Source of the DNA: Boothiomyces macroporosus
Taxonomy: Eukaryota; Chytridiomycota; Chytridiomycetes; Rhizophydiales; Terramycetaceae
Reading direction: 5' to 3'
Assembly (NCBI GenBank): GCA_027604185.1
Contig: JADGKB010000006.1
Coordinates: forward strand, 62,001-126,000
Length of the DNA: 64,000 bases
The position numbers were made by a program, and so were the translations under genes. Below the pieces are notes generated by a model. It searched no databases and had not been told where the DNA came from. It saw nothing but the letters and a program-made list of their open reading frames with translations. The stretch's first letter is position 1. Each line of letters opens with the position of its first letter. This document shows positions 43,491-56,500 of the stretch, piece by piece.

Positions 43491-43587
43491 ATCATTCTTT
43501 AAAACACTCATCTCATCAAATAGATATGGATATGAAAGAAGAAGGAGCACTAGTATAGCCACAAAGTTGGGCCTGTCTACCATCAAT

Positions 43588-46162
43588 ATGCCCAGCACTA
43601 AACGGAAAAGTGTCACGGCAAAGAGTTTCAATTCACTGGTAGATCAACCAGATACTCAGCAAGAAGACTCTACACCATTCATTTTCAAAAAGAAATCCAG
43701 AAACCCTAGTTTGGGTGATATAAAAGGGGATCAAATGAAAATGTCAAAACCATCTTTCCCTCCACCAATGGAGAACGAAGAAGGAGGAAATTCACAAACT
43801 GAAATGGGTTTATTAGATATGCTGAAATCTACACCAGCTCCTAAATGTGAAATTAAAGTTCGAGCACCGTCTTCTACTAATGTTGAAGAGCATCCTGGTA
43901 TAAGATTGGCCAAAGCCAGTTCAGCTACTGCACTGTCTACTTCGAGTAAAATTGAGCTTGAAGATAAAGACAATGGGAGTTTGGATCTTTTGGATATTCT
44001 GAGCACTGCTCCCAGCAAGTCTCCCCAGCCTTCGCCAAAAGCACCCAAAAGTAACATTATAAAATCACCATCGTTCTCGCTAGTATCTATGAAGAAAAGA
44101 GTGTCAACAGATGCAACAGCAGCAAAAGTTAGTATCGATGAACAATTGAAAACCTGGGTGGACAATGAAATTCACGATTGCATAGTTCGAATTGACGATT
44201 CAATCCTATTGATAATTGAACGTAACTTTTCCTAATGTAGCAATGACTGGTGATATAATCACTGAAATGGGATTGAAAAACTCTTTTTCGAAACCATTAA
44301 AGAATTCCAACGATTTTGATTTCATAGTCAAGAATAGAGATTCTGAAATCAAACTGCAAGCTTTATCATACAAGAAAATGGTAAGCAGAGTTAATGCAGA
44401 TTGAAGTTATAGCAGTGCTCAATTCAGTATCGACTGCTGTGTCTGAAGGTTTTGGATCGAATGTCAGACTTAATGATTTTGACATGCACTTTGAAATATT
44501 TGACAGGGAATATAGAACACTAATGGACACTTTCGATAGACTGCCATATTTCAGTGGCCGGATTGATGAATCTCTAGTGGATGATAGAGTCACGCCTGCA
44601 CTTTTCAGGATCAACAGTGTTGAAGATGGAATCGAAAACATTCAATGCCTTAAAGATAATAACGGTACTTTTTGATTGAATCAAGGAAAAACTATATCTC
44701 CGTATGAAATATCAGCCGTCAAATTGGATAAACTAGTGGAAAGAATGACAGATGTGTATGGGCCAAGTAAGAATCAATAACAACTAGATGAAAACTTTAT
44801 TTGGATGATTTTGCAGTGCTACAGAGGATTTATTGATGGAGTCACCCTATTAAGAAAATTGCAAGGCCGTTTGCACCCAGTACTGCCAGAAGATGATGAC
44901 AACTATCCTTGGAAACCAATCATCAAACTTCGGTACTCTATTTTAACCAATAGAACAATTGCAGTGGTATTTACGTGGGTCAACAGGATTTACACCCCAG
45001 ACTTTGTTCGGGAAGACATGAAAATACAAGTAAACCACTTTGCCAAAGCCATAATGGATTCATTCGGAACATCAGAATCGGATCAAGAATTAGATGCCAA
45101 GTATAAAGGTCAATTTGCGCAACTTCAACAGCTATTCATGTCCCTTATTCATCAGAAGAGCGTACATCCCAGAGGATCCAAATTGAGCACTGATCGAAGA
45201 ACTTCAATGCTTTCCAATTTTAGTTCCAGCGAAAGAAAGCGACTTTCTTTGCAAACCACTTCATCCACAGAAAAAACAGTGGTATCACCAACTGAAAAGA
45301 GAAAGGAAATCCCATTCCTTGATATGGATTGCAATGATTTAGCAATTGCTTTAATGGTAAAGGAAAAAGATATGCTACAGTCTGTTACACCGCTTTCTCT
45401 GTTGATACACACTTGGGAATCGCAAAAAGAAAACCTGATACAGGAAGAAATAGCAAGCGTAAATGATATTGTTAATCATTTCAATAACGTATGAAACAAG
45501 CTAAAATTAGATCAGTTACTGGGTGGCAACTGAAATCTGCACCCAACCGGAAATGAAAAATAGAGTAAAAGTGGTTGAAAAGATTATAAAACTAGCTGGC
45601 AAGTGCTACAAGATGAATAATTTCAATTCATTGATTGCCATCGTGTCTGGATTAAACTTGGTATCTGTTAGTAGATTAAAAGCTACTTGGGAGGTATAAT
45701 TATTTAACACAGAATGTGGAGCAAAAAAGAATGAAGCAACTTCAAATGTTGGAAGAGCTGACTACACCAGTTGGAAACTACAAGTTCTTGCGAGCGGCAA
45801 TTGAAGAGATGGAAGCAGGTAAATCATACATCCCTGTACTCTCCCTTCTACTCAAAGATTTGTTCTTTATGAATGAAGGAAACAGTACATTTATAAACGC
45901 AACACCAGATCTAGAAAGGGCAGAGCGAACAATCAACTTTGAAAAAATATCCCTCATTTACAACCATATCGTCAATTTCATAAACCTTGCAAACAGTCCA
46001 TTGTCAATCAAAAGAGATTCGCCTGGGCTTCCAATCGCGGAAGAGTTCTGCAGCAACCTGCGCGCTTTAAAAGAAGCCCCATTGTATAAATACAGTTGTT
46101 TGTGTGAGGCAAAGAGCGGCGATGATCAATTGAGGTTAAGAGATAAATGGATGACAAAATAA
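43588..46162 (+). CDS. Ras guanine-nucleotide exchange factor (REM plus CDC25 domain)
   Basis: The N-terminal 210 residues are low-complexity, Ser/Pro-rich, with repeated D-L-L-D-[IM]-L motifs (GLLDMLKSTPAP; SLDLLDILSTAPSKS). A helical middle follows, then a REM domain (WMILQCYRGFIDGVTLLRKL with ILTNRTIAVVFTWVNRI). The catalytic CDC25 domain starts IPFLDMDCNDLAIALMVKEK. After a 22-nt intron it has NISYWVATEICTQPEMKNRV, IAIVSGLNLVSVSRL, and PVLSLLLKDLFFMNEGN. Introns of 19-22 nt sit at about 44221, 44382, 44665, 44767, 45490 and 45695. The stop codon overlaps the start of the next gene's frame. Confidence 0.9.
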
Positions 46163-48023
46163 ATTCATTATTTCGCGTTTACATGTCATCGCTAGAAACT
46201 GCATTCATTAGAAGAAAGATTAATAATCCAGTTATGGAGAAATCGCTCAATAAAGCGGAGCAGATTATAAACAAAATGAAGCTAAAAGCAGAAGAGTCCC
46301 AAAGAAAAGTTTGTGTGTTCTAATTCAGCTTCAAACCATTGATAAATACCAGAGTAACTTTTCAAATTCAATATCTCTACAAAAGCATAGGAATATATGG
46401 TTGGAGGAGATTCAAAGACTTTGGCAATGGAGAAAGATATTACTGCTCAATATTCAAAATCACTTCATGAAGTTTGAAAAGGGAGAAGAGCTGAATTGGT
46501 ATTGGCATCGAGAAATTGTCGATATGTCTGATGCAGAGCGTATCCTTTATTTAAATTAGAACTGCGGGAGGATGTCATGGGGCTGTATTACATTTCCAAG
46601 GATATGCATCATAGTTCAAAGTCCAACCAGGTGCTAAAAGACAAATTTCAAGAGCACAAAGATCTCATAGATGAGCTGATTGATAAAGTGGCCTATCACT
46701 AACCAAGGACACCAAAAAGATTGCCAAATTAGAAAAGGAAATTGCAAACATCAAATTTAGCGATTCTATAGTTGATGTCAATGATGAATGGATACAGTTT
46801 AATGGCGACATCATTCGCTTTGGGGCTCTAAAGTTCAAACACGAGGATTTACAAAAACACCACGTCAATGAATGTGTCAGGTATTCTTGAATTCACAAAA
46901 GAATTGGAAATAACTATGAACACGAAAGTCTAACTTTGGAGCGATCGTATCAGGATGTAGTTGAAAGGATGCCGTATGGATATTTGAATGCAGACAACTA
47001 TGATCACTTTGTAAAAATCAAGTTAGAGTATACCAACCAAACAAGAGAGAAATTCACCTTGTTTTGCGAAAGAGTACAACTAGAAATGCCTGCATTAAGC
47101 CAGAAGAAAATATCCTGTCAATATAATTGGCTGGACCGCAAGAATTCGTTTGAGATGCAGAAAGAGTGCCTTCAGCAAATGCAGTCCAAGATCAAATCAG
47201 AGTACATTACATCTACAATCCAACACATTATTGTAAGCTGTGTTAATTTAGGAGGAAGAAGCCGCAATCAAAGCTGAGCAGGAATATTTAAAATCCAAGG
47301 AAGACCAATTGCACAAAACAGAAAAGAGACACCAAACGCTTAAACAGTGGCGAGAAAAAAAAATTGCACAGTTCATACTACATTCTGAAAAAAGAAAGAA
47401 AAACCATGAAGAGCAATTGCAAAAAGAAAGAGAGTTACAGCTAAAAGAAGAAAAAAGAAGAGAGTCGATTAAATATCAGCTGCAACTTTACAAGGAAGAA
47501 CTGGAAAGGGAAAAGGAGAAACAGAAGGAACTGGAACTTGAATTACAGCAGAAGCTTAATGCGGAGAAAGAATTGCAAAAATCAGTAAGTATATATTGAT
47601 AAAGATAAACGAGGAGCGAGTAAAGGTCAGGCAAGAAGAGCGCCAAAAGAAATTAAAAGAAAAGGAGAGACAATACAGACAAATGCTACTTGAAAGGCAA
47701 GATCTAGAAAGAAGGTTAGAGCTTCTTTGCCAGTCAGTAGCCATTCATGCTGAAAGGTACTTGGAGTATAATTTAGCGATTGGAGTAGAACAACCAAAGA
47801 CACTTGCTCATTCATGAAACATCGAGAAAAGGAAGTAGAAAACCAATGGTATAAGACTGTCGGATACAGTTCTGACGAGATTTTAAAAGATAATAGAATG
47901 AAGATGTCTATAGCACTGTATAGAAATGGACTAGCAAATTCCAAATATGGGAATCAGGTATTGCAAAGTATGCAGCCACCTGTCAAGCGGCCAGACCAAA
48001 TTAGCACAATTAAATTTGAATAA
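46147..48023 (+). CDS. CCDC148-like coiled-coil protein (probably ciliary/centrosomal)
   Basis: The product is almost entirely coiled coil. It opens MDDKINSLFRVYMSSLETAF, has HRNIWLEEIQRLWQWRKILL, and a highly charged stretch (HEEQLQKERELQLKEEKRRE). The terminal signature is VGYSSDEILKDNRMKMSIAL with YRNGLANSKYGNQVLQSMQP, resembling the conserved end of CCDC148/CCDC112-type proteins. At least seven introns of 19-21 nt are needed, e.g. gtttgtgtgttctaattcag near 46309. The first ATG overlaps the RasGEF stop by 16 nt; a second in-frame Met follows 11 codons later. Confidence 0.7.
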
Positions 48024-48039
48024 ATCATTACTATTTATT
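48019..48039. terminator. Near-palindromic two-way polyadenylation site
   Basis: AATAAAT and ATTTATT are inverted 7-nt arms around catta-ct. The left arm contains the TAA stop of the CCDC148-like gene, the right arm the stop of the opposite-strand gene. Each strand therefore has AATAAA at its stop codon. Stops are 11 bp apart. Confidence 0.55.
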
Positions 48040-49567
48040 GCATTGGTTGGTCGGGGGCAGGTTTTAGTCCAATCACTTCCTCAAACATTGTATTTAATTC
48101 TGAGCTTATTTGTTGGTGGGTTTTTAAGTTGCCTTTAAAGTAGTTTGGCCCTGATATTATTAATGACGATCTGCGACCTCTTATCGGGGCGGATTCATCA
48201 ATGGATGTCCTCTTGTTGTTCAATGTTTGATCCATATGCGAATTCAATGTAGGGTCTAATCTATCGCTAACAGTTGCCCGAGATGATGGCGGTGCTAATG
48301 ACATTCTCCTTCCTGGTTGAGAAATTGACATTCTTTTACCAGGGTGAGACATTGAAACCCTTCTGCCCGGCTGAGAAATTGACATTCTTTTGTTTGAAGA
48401 GCTGATCTGCGAAAACCTTTTCATCAATTCGTTGAGAGGTTCATTTGATTCAGAAATAGATTCGTTGCGGTTAGTCTTTTGAGAAGGTCGATGGGTTGAG
48501 CTTCTACGTCCGACAGATGGTCGTTCGTTTGGCTCTAGATTGAGCAAATCCCCTCCCAAAGGTATCATTATATCTTCGACATCTTTGATTTTACCATTCA
48601 TTTTGTTGATTTTGGCCAAGAGTTTCTCTTCTCTACTAGAATAGTCTTCAATATCTTTTTTCAAATTCTTTCCATTTCTTCTTTGATCTTCGACATATTG
48701 CTAAATCAGGTATTCTTTACCTTCATCTTTTTTAGTTCCATTGAATCGAAATCATGGATCGCAAGTTCCTCATCTTCAACCATCAAGGCTCTAAATTGCG
48801 AAGGCTAGATTATCATACACTTACTCTTTTCTCGATTGAATCTAGTATAGTTTGTAGTTCAGGATCATTGACTTTTCTTTCACTCATCCAGTCTTTCATA
48901 AAATGCCATCTGCCGAGCTGAATCATATCGTTTCTTTTCTTTAACTTCCATTTTTCCACCTCAAAATCGTACAAAGCAGCAACATTTGCAGCGAACTTGA
49001 CTTGATTATGATCGATTTCATCCAAGTAGTATTGCTTTACAATTAGTGCTTTTTCGTATTTGGCTTTCAAATAGGAAAGTTTCTTTTGCTGATCTGTTAA
49101 TTGCTTTGGAGTTGCTAAGCTGGAAAGTCCATTTTGGATCTTGTTTCTTAGAAACGTTATTTCTTTTTCTTTGAGAAGCATCGCGTTGATCACCAGGATA
49201 TATTCGTTCTTGATGAAACAAAAGAGTACCTGTATTTCAGCAATCAGCTCTTTGTATGTCGTCATGTTTTCTATTACGTTTGCAAAGCAAGTATTCAATT
49301 CATCAACTCTTTCCTGGTTCAACAAATCGCGGTCGCTAGCATAATTCTGTTTGAATTCCTTGGTCAATTATAGAATACATTGAATTGCGATTCACATTCT
49401 TCTTTCGAAAGGAGTTTCTTTTCTTTGAAAATCTTTTTGTACAAGACTTTGTTTTCTTTGCAGTCAATTTTAAATACGGGTTTATAGACACCCTTTGCAT
49501 CCTCGAGAAATGAATAATCATTGGTAGTGCACTTTGGCACTGTTACTTTTTTCATTAGCGAGTACAT
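48035..49567 (-). CDS. Coiled-coil protein with repeated R-x-S phosphosite-like motifs
   Basis: It begins MYSLMKKVTVPKCTTNDYSF. A 20-nt intron joins QFN to EFKQNYASDRDLLNQERVDE. The long coiled coil (ITFLRNKIQNGLSSLATPKQ; FEVEKWKLKKRNDMIQLGRW) runs to about residue 270. Two more introns of 20 nt lead to a final exon with a tandem 9-residue repeat, R-M-S-I-S-Q-P-G-R-like, three to four copies (48299-48390). The C-terminus is IGLKPAPDQPMQ. No family is recognised; the coil plus neighbouring ciliary-type genes suggests cytoskeletal function. Inference. Confidence 0.7.
48299..48390 (-). repeat. 27-bp coding tandem repeat encoding R-[RK]-x-S motifs
   Basis: Protein units are RMSISQPGR, RVSMSHPGK, RMSISQPGR and RMSLAPPSS, a 9-aa (27-nt) period. 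Each joint creates K/R-R-x-S, the basophilic-kinase (PKA/AGC) consensus. Copies differ by several substitutions, so it is not a recent slip. Confidence 0.75.
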
Positions 49568-49893
49568 TTTGGAACAAGTTTGATTTGTTTACCAAACATT
49601 AAAATCTACTTGCGACCCTTTCCAAGCAAGGCTTGCAATTATTACTTTTTCAATAAGACTAGAAAGAACCCCCAGAGTCTTCTTGCCTGCAGACAGAGTT
49701 GCTAAACCAGATGATCGAGAACTTGCCGCAACACCCAAAAAATTCAATAGTGCTGTAACTGGCGTGCTCGCCAAAGTTCTTTAAAAGTTCCAAATGATGT
49801 ATCTAGTCAATAGCTGGTTAGATTGTATTAGAGCGAATGTGACACCGTGACAATTTCAATTCGACACGAAAAAAGTTCGTCGTTAATCTTGAA
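49568..49893. other. Spacer with one unresolved open frame
   Basis: This lies between two divergently read genes. A 61-codon minus-strand frame (49589-49774, STPVTALLNFLGVAASSRSS) looks protein-like and ends at a possible donor, but I found no ATG and no in-frame join to the coiled-coil gene. A ctaaccag acceptor-like word lies near 49817 on the minus strand. It may be an exon of a small unannotated gene. Confidence 0.35.
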
Positions 49894-50493
49894 ATGTTTT
49901 CTGAAGCTTGCCCTTCCTACAGGTATAACCGAAACTAACGCGAGTCCGTTCTTTGCCGCTCTTGGATGTGCAATTGCGATCGTTTTCTGTTGTAGGCATA
50001 TTGTTAATTTCAGGTTTCGGAGCAGCATACGGTACTGCTAAAGCCGGTGTTGGTATTTGTGCAATGGGTGTGATGCGTCCTGAACTTATCATTAAAAATT
50101 CTATTCCTATTGTTATGGTAACTCTCGTTTAATTACAGGCTGGTATCGTTGGTATTTATGGTGTCGTAGTCTCTGTGCTTGTTTCTGGTGGCCGTAAGTC
50201 AGTTTGTTTACAATAGTTCAACAAGAAATGACTCTATACGCCGGATTTATCTCTCTTGCTGCAGGATTAAGTGTCGGTTTATCTGGTTTAGCAGCTGGAT
50301 TCGCTATCGGTGTAGTTGGAGATGCAGGTGTTAGAGGATCTGCTCAACAACCAAGATTGTTTGTCGGTATTCGCATTCTCATTTAGGTATGATTTTGATC
50401 TTGATTTTCGCTGAAGTACTGGGATTATACGGTTTCATTGTGGCTCTTATTTTGAACACCAAAGCCAGTACCGGATCATGCCCTTCAGCTTAA
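49894..50493 (+). CDS. VMA3: V-ATPase proteolipid subunit c
   Basis: This is the rotor-ring subunit of the vacuolar proton pump. After removing five introns (20, 21, 22, 22 and 23 nt) it reads [40 protein letters not shown] and [20 protein letters not shown] with [20 protein letters not shown]. The proton-carrying Glu is in [17 protein letters not shown]. Four TMs, about 163 aa, as expected. This 600-bp gene has five introns while HEATR1 next door has a 4.36-kb uninterrupted exon. Confidence 0.96.
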
Positions 50494-50573
50494 TCGTAAA
50501 TAGGCAATAAAATCTATTATTTTTAATCCCAAGTTTCCGTTTTCAGGTCTCTGATTTTTTTATTTTTTTTTGA

Positions 50574-53500
50574 ATGTCATTTCTAGAACGACAGCTACAG
50601 CAAATTGCTTCAAGCAAAGCGCCATTGCCGACAAAGGCAAGAGCTTCTTTGCTATTCGACCCGAAGGCTGCCGCCGATGTTGATAGAGAAACTATTTTCG
50701 AACTTGGACTTTCAGGCTTCCAAAAGTTGGTTTCGCTTGATTCTCAGTTTAATCAGTTTGGAGAAACTCTGTTTTCAACAGCAATGAAAAGCCAGGATAG
50801 GATGTTACTGGTAATTGGATTTAATATAGACTGCTCAAGAAAACTCTGTTTTGGACAAGAATATTTCCCTGTTCCTACAGCTATTATCTCCGTATTATCT
50901 CCAAAAGGATTCGTTCAATGCGTTGGAATGGTTGGTTAGGAGATTCAAGTAATCTTTGCTAATTTCAGGATCAATGAAATGAATGTTGATGCAGTGCTAA
51001 AATGCATTCTGCCTTACCATGAAACTCCACAATTCGTAAAGTTTTGCAAGATTTTGGCGCTAGAGTAATTATAACCTAACCGTAGTGGTAAGCCAATGTG
51101 GCAGTTCCTGATGCCAGTGCAAAAAAGCAACGTCCCACTTGGTAGAGGAACCTTGGTTCAAAATTGTCTAAAAGATCGAGCATTGGTAGCCTATATCTTG
51201 AAGATGGTATCCGATATTAATCGCAGGGCTCCGAAAATAGACAGCTTGGAATCAAGAACAATACTTTATCATCCTTTTATGCTTGCACTTTGATTGAATA
51301 TTTCAACTCTTTGAAAGCCGTTGATGACAATCATTTGCGTTTACTTTTGCCATCGCTCTTGGAAGGCTTGCAAAGCGAAGATGCAGACTTTCGATCTACT
51401 ATGCAAATGCTGCTGGCACTCTTGTCAAAGAAATTGGTCTTTGAACAAGATATTCTTTCACAGATCCTAGTTGCCACAACAAAGAATTTACAAAGAGGCT
51501 CTTTATACATGAGCTTGTTGTGTCTACTTACAGTTACACAAAGTCAAGACTGTAATGAGCTTCCTTCAGAAGTTGTAGTATCTCTTTTAGACCAAAGGTA
51601 AAATCAGTCTTAAAACCAGCTATTTATTGGATTGTCTTGGTAAAATCATTCAAAACTTTGAATGCGACAGGTTTATGCTTGTCTTGTTGCATACTCTTAC
51701 GCTGATTGCACTAGGAGGAGATCATGAATCTGCCGTTTCCACTTTGGTAGAATTATTGCGAAATGCGGACCTTTCTCGTGAATGTGTAACAGAAATTGTT
51801 GGAAAGATTTTATTAGCTGTTCAAGATGATGAAAGCGCCATACCTTATGGCACTGCAGTCCTTGGTCAAATTCATTCCCAAAGGTTTAAAGAAATAGAAG
51901 AGCAAATGGATAAATTATTGCAAGGAAAAAAGAAAAACAAAAAAATGTACGAAATATTTGCCAAAATCTTTTCTGGAACTGTTTCAGAGTCATTCCAACC
52001 TGGAAATACAACGCTCTATCTCAGTTTGCAACATGCGGAATCGAAAATTCGTTTACTTGCGTTACAAAGGCTAAAGGAAATTCTTCAAGGTGATGATCTT
52101 GAATCAAAGGATGACATTAAATCATTTTTGGGGCCAGTCCTTTTAGATCGATTGAATGATACTCCAGAAATCGTATCCTTTGTTTTGGATATAAATGGAC
52201 TAACTGGTTTGGTGGACAAACATCAGCTTATACAGGGGCTAGTTATTGTAGCCTCCAATGAAAATTTCACCATTGTTGAAAAGAAAGCGCTTGATCTAAT
52301 TTTGACAATCGTCGAAGAAGAGCCTACTTTGCAGAGTGAAAGTGTCAAGCATGTATTGTTTGGCAGTTTGTTTAGTGCCATTTCATCAAAGGATTTGAAA
52401 ATCGCTTCTGAATGGGTAACCACACTTGCAAAGAAATATTCCCTTTCAAAAAAGCTAAAGGAGTTGGCCGGGGCTTTTGTTCCAAATTCTACACTTTTGG
52501 AACGGGTTTCTCATGTTACTGAATTTCTCGTGAGCAATTCTGATTCAGAATGCAACTTTGAATTTTACATTGCTGGTTCTCAATCAATTTGTTCATTGAT
52601 GAGAGTTCTCAGTATGCTGGTATTGAACAGAGCAATCTTCTTAAAGAAAATTCAGCTAGAATCGACTTCTCTGTATTTGTCTGTTCTTTCTGGCTTCATT
52701 TCCAACCCTAAATTTGCCGAATATCATGATAGCATTCCACTTGATTCGCTCACAACTAAAGATGGCTTGCCAACAGATATATTTATGAAAAAGCTTTTAG
52801 GAAAGAATTTGGAAACCCTGGAAAACTGCCTCTATCTCTCTTCACTGGCTGGAATCATTACCAACATACAAAAGAAGGCTGTTGCGGTATGGTTTGAAAA
52901 GACTGACGCTCATTCTTATGAAAATCTGGCCTTTAAATTGTTTGAAGCTATCCAATTAGTTGGTTCGCAGTTCCAAAAAGTGTTAGTGGAAAAGTTATTC
53001 CAAAATCACTGCAAGAACGTTTTGGAATTTTGTCTAGCCGTGTCCACTATCCATCAATCACCAACGATTCAAATTTCAGCCTTGAAAATCGCCAATGTTT
53101 ACCTGAAAGCACTCTTATCAAACGGACAGTTTAAGGATTTGCAATTGGTTATTCCGTCACTGTTGATTTGTTTATCAAATCCAGAACAAGACGTTAGGGC
53201 AGAAGCAACAAGTTTCCTAAAAGATTTGCACTCGATTTACAAGAAAATTGAAAAAGCCGAGATTTACGGATTAGATACTTTTTATGGAGAAAAAACTGGC
53301 AAAGTTCATTATCTTTTGAAAAACTCTGCTGCTTCATTTGTGGAACAGTTACATTCCAGAGCTGAAGAAATGTTGTCTGATGAAGAATATTTGATGAATA
53401 ATATTCATTCAATTGTGACAATGAACAGTGGTGATAAATTAAAATGGAAAGAAGATTATATTGATTTTACATTGACAAATGTTCTGGCCTTTTCGCACAA

Positions 53501-56500
53501 ACCTAGCCAAGCTACTCTATTATCCATCTTCAAATCATTGGACACTCCGCTGCTATTGAAAACACTCCACCCACTCTTGCAATCGGAGCTATCTGCTATT
53601 CAGCAATCTCCAGAAAAAGTAAACTACAATCGATCACTGATTCAAAACTTGGTTCAACTTTACTATAGTTTGTCAACTGCTTCTCTATTTGGCAAAAAGT
53701 CTGGTATTTATCTTAACCAGTACTGCCAATTATTTGCTAAATATGATACTGATCATCAAATTGAAGTCTGTCTTTTGGCTATTGAAGGAATATCATCAGA
53801 GTGGTTTGATGGCTTGAATATTGTCCATCGTCAATTAATATTTTCGGTTTTGGTTGACACACTGGCACTCGGACCTGCCCAGCTTTCTCTGCCTATTAAA
53901 AAGTGCTTAAAGGAAATCACTCTTTCCGCTTCTGTAATGGAGCCAAAGTTATCGCAGATTGCATCTTCGCTGGAGGATTCAGAAAGCGTAAAGAAAACCA
54001 AAGCTGAAGGTGACAGACAACAAGAAAAAATTTACATTCTTATTGCTTTCTTGGAAATATTGCAGCTTTTATCTATTGATAACGACAGTATACAACTAGT
54101 CTCTGGTATTGTTAGTCTTTTGGGTGGTCTCTTGAACTTTTCGACTGAAACTTTCACGAATATTGAATACGCCAAACAGTTGATCCTGTCAGCATTAAGC
54201 TCAATCATGAAGGAATGCCCTGAAGCTTCCGAATTAACTGAAGAGACACTTCGTACTGATTTGATTGTACAGTGTATTCGATTTACAGACAATCCTCAAA
54301 CTCATAATGCAGCTCTCTTGTTGCTGGCTGCAATTGGGAAAATCTTGCCTGATATTGTTCTTGTCAACATCATGCCTGTCTTTACTTTTATGGGTGCGAA
54401 TATCCTTCGCCAAGACGATAACTATAGTTTCCACGTTGTGCAGCAAACTCTTGAAACTATTCTGCCTTCACTGTTGAATTCTGGGGAGGAAGATTCTTTG
54501 ACTTATGTCAAGGCCATTTTGGATATCTTTGTCAATGCGCTTACACATGTTCCAAGTCACCGAAGATTGCGGTTATTCACTATTCTCATCAAAACCCTTG
54601 GAGCTAACGAATACTTGGGCTCTTTGGTTGTGTTGCTTCTTTCAAGTCAAATTATCGCTGCTGATAAGCAAATAATATCACCTGGAGAATCTGTAAACGT
54701 CAAGAAGTTCTCAATGGAATTGTTGCATCAATTTGATCTCGAAACTCAGTTCACTACATTAAACTCGATGGTTGAAATCTTTGGATCAACTCCGAATGAG
54801 AATAGCTCCCAAGAGTTACCAGCAGTTTTGGATTGTAGCGTACTACAAACTAAAACTATCAGACAAATCAAGATCCAACTTTTGAAATTCGTAAACCATG
54901 CGTTGAACTACACAGCTGAAAGAATTGGAGCAACTGATGGTTCAGAAGCTGATTCAGAAGTTCACTTGAATTTGATCAAGAACATTTTGCAGGAAATCGC
55001 TGCCACTCACAAACTAGACATTTCCGACAATAGTCCTTCCACAGCAAAGTACGTGTCTACAATTAAAGACTTGCTGTATGAAAACTTGAATGTCGCCAAT
55101 TCATTATTGTCACTCCCAGTATTTTTGGATGTCACAACCAAATTGCTTTCTGTAAAGGATGCAAATATCAAAAAGAGGGCAATGAACATGCTTCAAGAAC
55201 GAATTAAAGTTATCGGATCGGAGGAGATTGTACCTGAAGAGTTTGATGTTGTTACTGACAAATTATGCGGTCTATTTACCGAGGAAGACGAGGCAGGTGG
55301 TATGGAAAACAAACAACACGCATTAATCACTTTTGCTGTATTGGTTACAGTCATTGGTCAGAAATCACTCGAAAAGTACACTGAAATTCTCAAATTGATT
55401 ATTGGAAAGCATGGCTTGCTTAGTTCGCAAATCGAAGTTTATTCGTCGTCCATGATTGCACTGGCTTCTTTCATCAGGGTGTTGGGAACTAGAACCATTC
55501 CGTATCTTCCAAAGTTTGTTCCAACATTCTTGAAGTATACTGAAACAGCTCTAAAGAATGTTGAAGATGTGGACAACATTGTTTCTTCCCATGTTGTAAT
55601 TAAGAGTGGGCTTGCCTGTTTTGACGCCTTTATTGAAACTATTCCCCAATTCACCAGTTCATACTTGGTTCAGTTTATCGCTATTCTAACTAGCAATTCA
55701 TTGGTAACTATAAACAGTGAACCAATTCAAAAATCAGTTGCTGGACTGCTGACCAAAATTCCTACATTGATAGACCATCGTATCCTATTCCCAGTTGTCA
55801 ACAAGCAAATTCAAAGCATGATTCAATCAAGCTCTTCGTCGTTCATCCAAGGACTGAATTTGTTGATTGAAATTATCTCTTGCACAAAACAAGCCAACTT
55901 GCTTGAATTTGCAAAAGACTGGTTCAAGCTGTTTATTACTGTTTTTGATTTCAAAAAACAAGTATCCTATTCCGAAACTGTAAGTTTTCATTGATTATAG
56001 GAAACTATTGCTGTAGAACAAGTGTTGAAGACAGTCTTTATCAGATTCACCATGAAAATGAACGAAAAGACCTTCAAGCCGCTCTTCTTGAAAGTCGTTG
56101 ACTGGGGGTTGACAAAAGAAGCAGGTAATTGTCTATTTATTTAGAAAACAAACTATTCCTGTTCAGATTGGTAGATTCACTGCTCGAAAACTTGAAAACT
56201 ATTTTTGTTCCATATTATGGTTACATCATGGATGCAGCAATTGCGATTCTTGAAGAAATCCTGGATACAAAAGATGTTGGAGCACTCTGGGAACCAGTTC
56301 TAGTTTCTCTAACCAAATGTTTCACTTTTGATACAAACGGTAGATTAATGTTAATCGATAGGATTTGTAAACCAGAGCCGATTTGACAAGATTCTCAAGC
56401 CACTGGTCGATCAAATTGATTTAATTGGGGCTCATGGCCAAGAATACAAGGAAAAGATGATTGAGTTTGTGATTCCATGTATTGGACAGCTTGCCAAGGC

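Noticed and set aside
49589..49774. Minus-strand 61-codon frame as a gene
   Set aside because: No ATG and no frame-keeping splice to either neighbour was found, although the composition looks coding.
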